Assembly (NCBI GenBank): GCA_022707725.1
Contig: JAKJAB010000053.1
Location: 1 to 14,713, forward strand
Direction of reading: 5' to 3'
From: Chloroflexota bacterium
GTDB taxonomy: Bacteria; Chloroflexota; Anaerolineae; B4-G1; SLSP01
DNA: 14,713 nt
Below are positions 1 to 8,500 of this stretch, in pieces. Numbering within the stretch: the first letter of the stretch is position 1; every line of letters begins with the position of its first letter. The translations under genes and the position numbers were made by a program. The notes beneath the pieces were generated by a model that was not told the origin of the DNA, searched no databases, and worked only from the letters and a program-made list of their open reading frames with translations.

Positions 1-13
1 GCTGGGGGCTAAT

Positions 14-478
14 ATGACACATACATCGATTTTTCAAATCAACGTTTCTCAAGGCGGCGTGCCAAAGCTGGCGGTGCGCGAGGCCGAAGTGACGGCGTTG
101 GGCCTGGTGGGGGACGCTCACAACAACACCGCAGCTCACGGCGGACCGGTGCGGGCGCTGTGCCTGTATTCGCTGGAGCGCATCCTGGCGCTGCAAGCCG
201 AAGGGCATCCGATTTTCCCCGGCTCGACGGGTGAGAACCTCACGCTCGCCGGGCTGGATTGGGACGAAGTCGCGCCCGGCGCGCGCCTGCGGCTGGGCGA
301 CGCGGTCGAAGTGGAGGTGACGCAGTACACCGAGCCGTGCCCCAAAATCACCGCCTCATTTGCCGGCGGCGACATCAGCCGGATGGCGCAGGCCAAACAC
401 CCCGGCTGGTCGCGTGTCTACGTCCGTGTGCTCACGCCGGGTAACATTTGTGTAGGCGATAGGGTGACGTTGCTGTAA
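14..478 (+). CDS. MOSC domain protein (YiiM-like, small form)
   Basis: A 154-residue cytosolic protein that fits a stand-alone MOSC domain (molybdenum cofactor sulfurase C-terminal fold). Visible hallmarks are the early LGLVGDAHNN segment (about residues 29-38), the HGGPVRALCLYS block (42-53), the PGSTGENLTL motif (69-78) and the conserved cysteine in TEPCPKI (C109), the residue proposed to handle sulfur or metal in this family. The C-terminus VGDRVTLL is the usual end of the fold, so the protein appears complete. The start at 14 has a short G-rich stretch (GGGGG, positions 4-8) as a poor ribosome site, and no better in-frame start exists in the window. MOSC proteins act in sulfur transfer or detoxification linked to molybdenum cofactor, but the substrate of this short subtype is not known. 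It has no obvious link to the genes downstream. Confidence 0.9.
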   Translation: MTHTSIFQINVSQGGVPKLAVREAEVTALGLVGDAHNNTAAHGGPVRALCLYSLERILALQAEGHPIFPGSTGENLTLAGLDWDEVAPGARLRLGDAVEVEVTQYTEPCPKITASFAGGDISRMAQAKHPGWSRVYVRVLTPGNICVGDRVTLL

Positions 479-531
479 AGAAACAGTTAGATTGGTCATC
501 AGAGATTCGATATGAGCACTGGAGGATGAAT

Positions 532-2178
532 ATGTCTACTCCCTTCAAAAACAAATGCAGGAAATTTTACCCATTAATCCTTGCCATGACTGCCGTGGCC
601 TTCTTGACCCAGGTATTCTTCCATCCTGACACGGCAATGACTTCTGAGATTCTACCTGGTGAACTTACTGGGGATGAATTTGCATTCACAGATACCGAAT
701 TGTCCCCTTTCAAACCGACAGGGAGTTTTGAATTGAGTTTTCTGCCACGCGGTAACCTCTATCTCGCGAATGATGGAACCTTATTCCAAATTGTAAATTC
801 CGAATTGTTCAAAGCACGTGACGAAGGGATTTCGTGGTTGCGCCTCGGTGCTGAGCTTTATTCCGAGAGAAAAACTTTGGCTTTCTCCCCGAACTTTGAC
901 GAGGATGGCAAGGCTTTTTTGGGCTTGTGGTCGCCCTACTACAGTGACGTTACGAATTCTATTCGTTTGTCCTCTGATGGCGGTAAAACTTGGCGTACTC
1001 CAGAGATGTCACTTAGTGGCAGTGTTTCTGAAATTGCTGTTTCACCTACGTTCGCTGTAGATCAAACAGTTTACGTGACGGCGGTTTCAGATGTATGCAG
1101 GTTATGGCGTTCTTTGGATGGCGCTGAACATTGGCAACTGATGACGTACCCTCCACATGAGAGTGGAGTGAGAATCGAACTTGAGATGTCTCCCTATTTC
1201 GCATTCGACCAAACACTTTTTGCGCATATTCAAAATGATAATAAGTTGTGGCGCTCGACCGATGGCGGTCTGACATGGCAAGCGATCTATCAAAACCTGG
1301 GCACCCAATACGGGAATTACATTTATGACATAGCGGCCATCCCGTTAGGCAACAATGAAATTGCGCTTATTGTGGCAACAAAACATGCACTCGTCATCAC
1401 TTTCGATGGCGGCGCAACCTGGTACCTTATTTCAGAGAGACAGTTCCTGACGATTGCTGTCCCTATTGATTTCGCCTGGACTTTGACGCTATTTGGCATA
1501 GATACTAAAGGGCAGTTATTGCAGACCACTGATTTAGGGAGATCGTGGCGTTACATCGTGCCAACGAACTCCGTGGTTGAGAGTCTTGTATTATCACCTG
1601 ATTACTATCGTGATCCAACGATTTATGTGCGTACCGCCTTTGAGTTGTGGGTGTCTCATAACAATGGACAGACATGGCAACGAACGGCCGATAGACCGAA
1701 TGTCGCGTTGGGCATGAATAATGTGGATATCGTAGTATCCCCACAGTTTGATAACGACCATACACTTTTTGTTTATTCATCGGCATGGTTGCTCAAATCG
1801 GTTGATGGTGGTGCGCATCGGTATCAGATACCATTGCCCGGACAAGGCACTTTGCAAAACGTGGCTATATCTCCTGGCTACAGTGAAGATCAAACTCTAT
1901 TCGCATTAATCGATGATACGATCTATAAATCTACTACAGGCGGCCAAAACTGGATGTCGCTGAGCATACCAAATTGTTCAGTATCAGACCTCTCATTCCT
2001 CCGAATTTCTCCTGATTATTCGAACGACAATACCATTTTTATCGGCATTTACGGTCGAGGATGTGGTATATATCGTTCTAGTAATAATGGCCAAACCTGG
2101 CAATCTATAACGAGGGTTGGAGGAGTCGTGACTGATTACGCTGCGATTACGAAAAAGCGTAATGAGTCGCCAGAGTGA
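532..2178 (+). CDS. Exported Asp-box (BNR-like) beta-propeller protein, 3' end altered
   Basis: A secreted or surface-anchored repeat protein. After a short basic N-terminus (KNKCRKF) comes a hydrophobic segment of about 18 residues (YPLILAMTAVAFLTQVFF), read as a signal peptide or anchor. The rest is a propeller built from at least nine Asp-box motifs, for example SSDGGKTW, STDGGLTW, TFDGGATW, SHNNGQTW and SSNNGQTW. These alternate with SP-x-F/Y-x2-D-x-T-hydrophobic strands such as SPQFDNDHTLFV. No sialidase catalytic residues are evident, so a binding or structural role is more likely than an enzyme. ATG at 532 is preferred over ATG at 526 because GGAGG (521-525) sits six bases upstream of 532 but directly abuts 526. 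The last codons (about 2129-2178, VTDYAAITKKRNES) are translated GATTACGC repeat, so the native C-terminus is probably lost. The gene is AT-richer than its neighbours. Confidence 0.85.
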   Translation: MSTPFKNKCRKFYPLILAMTAVAFLTQVFFHPDTAMTSEILPGELTGDEFAFTDTELSPFKPTGSFELSFLPRGNLYLANDGTLFQIVNSELFKARDEGISWLRLGAELYSERKTLAFSPNFDEDGKAFLGLWSPYYSDVTNSIRLSSDGGKTWRTPEMSLSGSVSEIAVSPTFAVDQTVYVTAVSDVCRLWRSLDGAEHWQLMTYPPHESGVRIELEMSPYFAFDQTLFAHIQNDNKLWRSTDGGLTWQAIYQNLGTQYGNYIYDIAAIPLGNNEIALIVATKHALVITFDGGATWYLISERQFLTIAVPIDFAWTLTLFGIDTKGQLLQTTDLGRSWRYIVPTNSVVESLVLSPDYYRDPTIYVRTAFELWVSHNNGQTWQRTADRPNVALGMNNVDIVVSPQFDNDHTLFVYSSAWLLKSVDGGAHRYQIPLPGQGTLQNVAISPGYSEDQTLFALIDDTIYKSTTGGQNWMSLSIPNCSVSDLSFLRISPDYSNDNTIFIGIYGRGCGIYRSSNNGQTWQSITRVGGVVTDYAAITKKRNESPE

Positions 2179-2269
2179 TTACGCTATTTGGAGAGTTGAC
2201 ACAGCGGGGCGGAGAACTGATTACGCTGCGCAACAAAAAAGCGTAATCAGTCAAATGACTGATTACGCT
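2129..2269. repeat. Left cluster of GATTACGC-type palindromic units
   Basis: Six copies of a 12-14 base unit (consensus TGACTGATTACGCT) occur in alternating orientation. Forward copies are at 2129-2142, 2174-2185, 2216-2227 and 2256-2269; reverse copies are at 2156-2168 and 2240-2253. The pair 2240-2253 and 2256-2269 is a perfect 14-bp inverted repeat around two bases. The pair 2216-2227 and 2240-2251 is a perfect 12-bp inverted repeat with a 12-base loop. They can form stable hairpins or cruciforms. The first copies overlap the end of the propeller reading frame. Confidence 0.9.
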
Positions 2270-2299
2270 TGTCCAAAGCTCAAGGCACGTTAACATTCA

Positions 2300-3763
2300 C
2301 TACAATTCTGGTTGCTGATTCTGGATACGCTGCAAGAAACGCAAATTGATGAGCAGGTAGATGAGGGTGTTGCGATTGGTAATCGCCTGTTGGTTGCGCA
2401 GGTGCGGACGCTCAATGCCCAAGGCCACGGCCTGGCTGTTGATGCGCTCGGAGGCGGTGCGCTGTTTGTAGGCGTCCTTGTAAGCCTGGCTGTCGCGGTC
2501 AAGTTGATAGCGGATGCGCGCCCCGATGCTGGTGGGCATCATTGCCGTACAGCCGCCTTTGCTCCACCGTTTGTGGTTGACGGGGCAGCCTTCGGCTGTT
2601 GTTTCCCCGGCAGCGCGGAGCGGACAAACGTATTTACCGCGTTGGTGCTCAATCAACGCCGAGGTGCGGTCCAGGTAAGTGAATTTGAGCGGCATAGCCA
2701 GTCCGGCCTGGCACACGGGCCAGCCTTCTGGTGAAAACAGCCGTCCGCCCGCCTTGTAGCCGCCCCGCTCCGAGAAAGGCACGGCGGCAAAGGCCAGGGG
2801 GTCGTCGGCGCGGTAGAAGTGCTCGTAAACGTAAAACGCATCAAAGGCCGCGTCGAAAGCGCCGCAACGCGGGCGGAAGCCCAGGCGCTGCTCAGTGGTG
2901 GTCAGCAAGGGGAAAAAGTAGGATAGGTCGCCGTTATCGAAGGGCTGGGTCAGTTCGGCGATCACGAATTCGCCCCACGACGGGACTTTGGTGACGACGA
3001 CTCCCGAGCCGTAGCCCCAGTAGAACTCCCCGCGTTTGAAGTTGCTGGCTGGGCGCGGATTGGTGGTGGGCGTCGGCGGCGCGCCCTGGTTGCGGCGCCG
3101 TTTGCAGCCCAGGCGACAATCTGGATCGCCGGAGGGTTGCTTGTTTTTGTCGTAGCGGTCGGTGACGTAGGCTTTGGGGTTGTTCTCTTCCACCCAGGCG
3201 AGGATGTGTTTGGTGTCGAGAGAGACGCACTCGCCAATGCGTTCCACCCCTCGGGCCTGCAAGGCTGCACAAATCAGGCGCACGCTGTCGGCTAGCAAGT
3301 ACTGCGCGGCGGCATTGGGCATCGCGCGCAGGAGATGGGTGAGATGGCGGGCCGTGGGCAAGCTGGCGTCGGCGTCAATCCCCCAGGGGTGCGCAGGGGC
3401 AGAGACCAGCGGGAAGCCCAATAGCCATATCAAAACCGGATGCTCGATTAAAAACTGGCGCACCTGGCGCATTGAAACCAGGCCTTCGTTGAGCTGCACC
3501 AGCACCGTAGCCGCCAGGGCTGCATACGGAATCGTGGGCTGTCCCCAGTCGCGGAGCAAGTCCCGCTCCGGAAACTCAGCCCAGTGCAACGGCCCCAGCA
3601 GCTCCAAGAGACGAAACGAGGTGGGGGTCGTTTGAAAGCGCCGTTGCAGTTGCGCGCGTTTGCCCCATAGGGTATGCAAATCGCGCTGGGGTGGCAAGGG
3701 GGCGTGCTGTTTCAGGCGCTTCCACAAGTGAAGCAATGGGGTTACAATAGGGATACCGGTCAT
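2300..3763 (-). CDS. DDE transposase (IS1182/ISNCY-like)
   Basis: A 487-residue, apparently complete DDE-type transposase that would cut and rejoin the ends of its own element. Candidate catalytic residues are D183 in SLDTKH, D304 or D308 in GAFDAAFDA, and E439 in TASERINS; the last follows the R-x2-SER-x-N form typical of IS4- and IS1182-related enzymes. A helical N-terminal region (LHWAEFPERDLLRDWG, ALAATVLVQLNEG) precedes the catalytic core. Cysteines C380, C393 and C405 in the late insertion could bind a metal ion. The start is well supported: AAAGGAG (plus-strand 3772-3778) lies eight bases ahead of ATG 3763. The gene opposes its neighbours and is bracketed by GATTACGC palindromes. Family assignment is from motif pattern only and is tentative. 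Confidence 0.88.
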   Translation of the reverse strand: MTGIPIVTPLLHLWKRLKQHAPLPPQRDLHTLWGKRAQLQRRFQTTPTSFRLLELLGPLHWAEFPERDLLRDWGQPTIPYAALAATVLVQLNEGLVSMRQVRQFLIEHPVLIWLLGFPLVSAPAHPWGIDADASLPTARHLTHLLRAMPNAAAQYLLADSVRLICAALQARGVERIGECVSLDTKHILAWVEENNPKAYVTDRYDKNKQPSGDPDCRLGCKRRRNQGAPPTPTTNPRPASNFKRGEFYWGYGSGVVVTKVPSWGEFVIAELTQPFDNGDLSYFFPLLTTTEQRLGFRPRCGAFDAAFDAFYVYEHFYRADDPLAFAAVPFSERGGYKAGGRLFSPEGWPVCQAGLAMPLKFTYLDRTSALIEHQRGKYVCPLRAAGETTAEGCPVNHKRWSKGGCTAMMPTSIGARIRYQLDRDSQAYKDAYKQRTASERINSQAVALGIERPHLRNQQAITNRNTLIYLLINLRFLQRIQNQQPEL

Positions 3764-3780
3764 CGCTGTTACTCCTTTCA

Positions 3781-3813
3781 GCTAAAAAATGGATACGACA
3801 CCTCCATTTTAGC
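3781..3813 (-). promoter_or_regulatory. Hairpin in the transposase leader
   Basis: GCTAAAAAATGGA (3781-3793) and TCCATTTTAGC (3803-3813) pair as an 11-bp stem with a two-base A bulge. The hairpin sits just upstream of the transposase ribosome site. Many insertion sequences use leader structures to damp expression started from outside; whether this one does is inference. Confidence 0.4.
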
Positions 3814-3846
3814 CGCAAAAAGGCGTTTGACCGGCCTTTTTTGAGG

Positions 3847-4006
3847 GCGTAAGCAGTCAAAATGACTCCTTACGCTTTTGACAACGCGGCGAGCGTTCGG
3901 ACAGCCCGCCACGCTGAAAAGCGTAATGAGTGAAATACCTGATTACGGTTTTGGATGCGGACGCGCTGACTGATTACGGACTGCTTACGTTTTGCGTAAT
4001 CAGTCA
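3847..4006. repeat. Right cluster of GATTACGC-type palindromic units
   Basis: Further copies of the unit found left of the transposase occur at 3847-3859 (reverse), 3863-3875 (forward), 3920-3933 (reverse), 3939-3949 (forward), 3967-3978 (forward), about 3980-3989 (forward, degenerate) and 3994-4006 (reverse, perfect GCGTAATCAGTCA). Several adjacent copies form hairpins. The last copy overlaps the first codons of the following ATPase gene. Confidence 0.88.
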
Positions 4007-5455
4007 TTTCACTCCTCCAACCCTCTCAATCGAGAAAGCGAATTGGACAGAATCACACAAGACACACAACAAATGCAGTATTGGCTCATCTATGCCCCCC
4101 AAGGCTATGGCAAAACCACGTTTCTCAACAAACTCAACCAACACTACCGCGACAGGAATTGGGTCTGCGTCCAACTGCAAATCTCCAGGGACTATCCACC
4201 CACATTGCCACCCCTCGTCGAAACCATTATCCAGGTGCTCGGCGAGACGAAAACCTTCGATAGAACAACCACACCGGAGAAAATGGGGGTTGCGCTTGCG
4301 CGATGTATCTCACGGTGTCCTGTGCCAGGTAGAAGAAGGAGATTGGTAGAAACGCGCAATTCTGGTGTGGCACTGGTGCTGGATAACGTGGACGCCCTGG
4401 CTGACGACACATTGGAAAACTTAGCCGTGGTGATCGGCAGCACCTACAAGGCTTTATGTGAAGAGGGCGGCGTATTCTTCAGGAACAATCATCGTTTCTG
4501 TTTCCTGCTCTCCAGCCGCGAGTCCCGTCCTGTCATCGAAGCTTTCAAACGGCATCGGATCTACCTCGTAGACCGCGGGCTATCACCCTACAGCTATAAA
4601 TATGTTCAAGACACAATCCGGCACTACATGAACCAGGTTGGCATGCCCTTGCCGTTACCAGAAGAAGACATCGAAAAGATTGCCTCACAGTTGATGTACT
4701 ATGGAGGGGGACATCCGGGCTGTATTGCCACGTTACTGACTGAGTTGGCCCGTGATTGTTTCGTTGGATACAATGATATATTGGTCGCCCGGGATCGGAT
4801 CACCCAACCGGTTCTTGATGTTTTGCGGGATTTCGAGGCCGCCCGGCCAGATCGTACCTTGCTTCTCGTCCTGGAAAACTTGAGTGTGTTTCGTCGCATT
4901 GACTACGCCCTGCTCAAATACTTGATCGAACAAAAGCTTATCCCCTGGAACGAAAACGCTATGAAACTCGACATGCAGCTCTCCGCTACCCATCTCACAC
5001 GCGATGAAGAGGCCGCTCTCAAAGACAGCATCACGCAGCGCCTGTTGTTGATTCGCTTCAGAACCACCCAGCCAGAGAAATTCGCAGGTCTTTGCAGAGC
5101 CGGCATCGACTTTTACTGGAAACGGCTCTCGGAGCGCAGCCCTTATCCGGCTTCGGATGCGCTGGAATACCTGTATCTTCGCATGCACGAAGCATGTCAC
5201 GTCAACGGTAAAAGCGCCCATGATGTAAAGTGCGTACTCGTCGAACAGTTGCAGCTTGTTACAGAATGGTTTGTGAACGTCTGGGGACCAGATAATGCCC
5301 CGCGGTTAACTTATCAGCTCGGTCAAAAGCTGGTCGCGGATTGGGAACTCGAATTTCTGACGAACTATTTCCTCAGCCCCGAACAATATCAACCGGCGCT
5401 GTTTAATGACATTGTCACGCATTTCAACCAACAGCACCCGGTAATACCGTTGTGA
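3992..5455 (+). CDS. STAND/AAA-type P-loop ATPase, 5' end rewritten by repeat
   Basis: A cytosolic NTPase of 487 residues if read from TTG 3992. It opens with NPLNRESELDRI (10-21), the usual N-terminal signature of STAND ATPases. The Walker A loop APQGYGKTT follows (35-43, K41), with alanine in place of the first glycine. Walker B is VALVLDNVD (126-134, D131) and a sensor arginine lies in LLSSRES (172-178). The last 250 residues are helical, probably winged-helix and oligomerisation segments, with no TPRs and no recognisable effector domain. The start is doubtful: the TTG lies in the GATTACGC repeat, no ribosome site precedes it, and the first ATG (4073) would remove the signature. Only a few native codons are likely missing. 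It precedes the larger STAND gene by 111 bp on the same strand and is probably its partner. Function is unknown. Confidence 0.85.
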   Translation: MRNQSFHSSNPLNRESELDRITQDTQQMQYWLIYAPQGYGKTTFLNKLNQHYRDRNWVCVQLQISRDYPPTLPPLVETIIQVLGETKTFDRTTTPEKMGVALARCISRCPVPGRRRRLVETRNSGVALVLDNVDALADDTLENLAVVIGSTYKALCEEGGVFFRNNHRFCFLLSSRESRPVIEAFKRHRIYLVDRGLSPYSYKYVQDTIRHYMNQVGMPLPLPEEDIEKIASQLMYYGGGHPGCIATLLTELARDCFVGYNDILVARDRITQPVLDVLRDFEAARPDRTLLLVLENLSVFRRIDYALLKYLIEQKLIPWNENAMKLDMQLSATHLTRDEEAALKDSITQRLLLIRFRTTQPEKFAGLCRAGIDFYWKRLSERSPYPASDALEYLYLRMHEACHVNGKSAHDVKCVLVEQLQLVTEWFVNVWGPDNAPRLTYQLGQKLVADWELEFLTNYFLSPEQYQPALFNDIVTHFNQQHPVIPL

Positions 5456-5566
5456 GACTGTATAACACCAAGTCAGGATAGCTGCTTGTTCATAAAACGC
5501 AGACGCTCCGTCCACCGATTTACCGACAAGATGTCCGTAATCCGGCTATGGTCAAAGGAGGGATAG

Positions 5567-8500
5567 ATGGCAGAACGGATTCGATTCATTGACAGAGACG
5601 ACGAACTCGCCTGGATTAAACGGGCGGTGCTGGATACCAGCCAGGCGCGCGCCCTGTATATCTACGCCGATGGCGGCATCGGCAAGACCCGGCTGCTCCA
5701 AGAAGTCCACACGATGTTGCTCGCACCCGACTACAACGCGCTTCTGAACGTCCCCGGCAAGCAGATCTTCACCATCGCCGTGGTCAACGAATTCTGCGGG
5801 ACGGCCTGGTCGGATGCTTTCATGCGTGGGGTCACGGCGACGGCTGCCGGTATGGAGGTCAAGCTCTTGGCGACAGACGCGCAATTCGACATCCGGCAGA
5901 TGGTGCAAGACCTGGAAGACATCATTGAACGAGCGCCCAATGCCATCGTCGTCCGCCTGGGCACCGATTCGCGCCTGCGGCCCGCGTTGCAGAAGGCCAA
6001 AGCGCGCGGTCTCAAAGTCCTGACGCTGGATAATTTCTTGCGCGAGTTGAGCGGCGAGCTAACTGCCCGGATCGTCACACAAGAGGATCAAAGCGCAATG
6101 GCGGCGGCGCAACAACTGGTCAAAGACATCCAACACCACGGCGTCGTTGTTATCCTGACGGGTGAACAATCCACCCTGCAAGAACAACGCTGCACCCTGT
6201 TCAAACGTATTATGGGGGCATACTCGGATATCAAATTACGTATTGAGGCGCTGACGATGAGCCAGGAGATGAGCGAACAGGCCTACGCCCACACGCTGGC
6301 TCTCTTGCGCGAACAGCCTGACCTCAAAGCATTCTGGGTCACGTGGGACGAATTCATGCCAGGCGTGCTCCGCGCGCTGCGCGAGGCCGGGCGGACGGAC
6401 GTGGGCGTCTACGGGTTCGACGTTTGGTCGCCGGGCAAGTTCACGGCCTTGGCAACATCGGATAGCCCATGGCGCGCCTCCATTGCCCTTGACCCTGAAG
6501 TTGTAGGCCGTAGTGTGATCCATTTGGCGGCGCTGGCGGCGAGTGGCAAGCCGCTCCAACGTCACTACGAAATTCCGGCCCAGTTATTCAACCGAGAAAC
6601 GGTTTCCCAGACTGTGGAAACACAGCCTCCGCTCAGTCAAACAGAACCACCCTACGTGCCAAACCTGGTCACGCTCGACATTATTGACTTCGATGATCAA
6701 GCCTTCCGTGACGAAAAAGCCTTTGCCTTCAGGCTGTCTCACATGATAGGCCGGCAACACTTCGGCGAGTTCTACACAAGTTTAAAAGCCCTTACCGAGT
6801 TGAAAAAACAAAAAGGGATCGGCACCTTTGTGTTGGACAAACACGAACTCGCGGCGGAAAATGCGTTTATTGCGTGCCTCAAACAAACATCGACGCAACA
6901 ACGCACGGTGCTGATTCTGGATACCATCGAGAAAGCGCACGAGGTCATCCCGTTTATTGCCCAGTCCCTGGCCGCAACGGACAATGTCGTAGTGCTGATG
7001 GCCGGACGTCCCGATACCACCACCTTACAATTGCTAAAAACGACATTGGGCGACCGGCTGGAAAGCAGGAAGCTGGAAGCGCTGGATAAGGCAGCCAGCG
7101 AGAAATACCTTGAGGAGAAGCAGGCCAGCATGCACACTATCCTGGACGAAACCTTCAAGCAGAATCTGCTGCGGTTGGCGCAGGGCGAGCCGATTCTAAT
7201 GGAATTAGCTGTCGAATGGCACATGCGCGGCCTGGATATGACCTGGATGACCGGAAAGCCGCCGGCGGGACAATCCCTGGCAGCTATCCAAAAGCAACCC
7301 TGGGAGCACAAGAAAGTCTTTGAATCGCAACTCGTGCAGCACATCGCACAAGTCAACGACCCTTCAGATTGGGTCACACTGCTCCTGGCCCAGGTTTATC
7401 CACTCGACCAGGAGGACATCGGGCAACTCCTGAAACTGACCGATGAGGACACGCAGCGCGCGTGGAATGAAGTGCAGGATTTGGTTTTCATCAAACATCT
7501 GCCTGGGGGAAACATCAGTCTGCATGATAAAATGCGTGATTTGGTCAATGACTACGTGTGGCCCAATTTTGACCCCGACGAAAGCCGCCGCAAAGAGATC
7601 AATCAATCTGCCGTCACCTATCTCGAACAAAAAATCACGCGCCAGCAGAAAGAGAGCGCTGCCTTTGACGAAGAAAGCCAGGACACCGAAACGCAACCGG
7701 ATTTGGATTTGTGGCGAAAGCGGCAAGAAAGCGCTGAGGTCATCTGGTTATTACGCGAGCAATTGTTACAACACAGGTTAAGTGTCGATCTCGACAAGAG
7801 CCTCGAGTTGTTTTTCGAACTGTTTGAAGAGGCAACAGATAACTATCGTTACGCGCCACGGATGAACTTGATTGAGCTGGTAGAGCCTTATCTCGAAAAG
7901 TTGGCGCCGAAAGCCCAATGCGATGTTTTGCTCTGTAAAGCCAGGGCTTTACGAGGTAATAGAAGACACGCCGAATCGATAGCAGTGTTACAGGGAATTC
8001 TGCAACGCGAGGCTGTCGAGCCTCACCAGCAGGCGGACGCCCATATTCAACTGGCAAACGCGGTGATCCGGGAAGGGGAGCTGGAACGCGGCATTCAAGA
8101 ATTCACCACGGCAGTCGAGGTTAGCCAAAGCGCGGAGGACAAACAATGGTTGGTCAAGGCCGAAAATGGCCTGGGATGGGCTTACCGGCTGACGTACAAT
8201 CTCGACGAAGCCCGTCGCCATTACGAGATCGCCCTCAAACTTGCGTTGGAAGAAGACTTGCGCGATGAACAGGCGAAGATTTACAACAATCTTGGTTTCC
8301 TCTATGCTTACAATCGCGCAGAGCGGGATTATCTAATAACTGCACAAAACTACTGTGAAGAATCCCTACGCCTGGCTACGGAACTCAAAGACGAGCGTAG
8401 TGTCGGCTGCGCCTATTCGACGATGGGCTGCGTCTGTTTCATGGGTGGGGAACTTGAGCGCGCGTTGGAGAATTTCAAGTTGGCTCTGGAGATATTCGAA

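Larger units (their letters stand above)
2240..3875 (-). mobile_element. Insertion sequence with palindromic ends (boundaries inferred)
   Basis: A single intact transposase gene on the minus strand lies between two similar palindromes at 2240-2269 and 3847-3875. The right palindrome (GCGTAAGCAGTCA, AAA, TGACTCCTTACGC) is a diverged version of the left one, and the bases around both are also alike when one side is inverted. They are therefore the best candidates for terminal inverted repeats. No clear target-site duplication was found. Because further copies of the same unit lie outside both ends, an alternative is that the element simply inserted into, or travels with, a pre-existing repeat cluster. 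The exact ends are uncertain. Confidence 0.5.

Noticed and set aside
526..531. ATG 526 as the start of the propeller protein
   Set aside because: It directly abuts GGAGG with no spacer; ATG 532 two codons later has the normal six-base spacing.
2312..2734. Plus-strand frames inside the transposase (also 2731-2994 and 3174-3635)
   Set aside because: They are antisense by-products of the transposase; none has a domain pattern or ribosome site.
2129..4006. GATTACGC units as a CRISPR array
   Set aside because: Units are 12-14 bases, alternate in orientation and have irregular gaps of 2 to 50 bases, with no constant spacer length and no cas genes.
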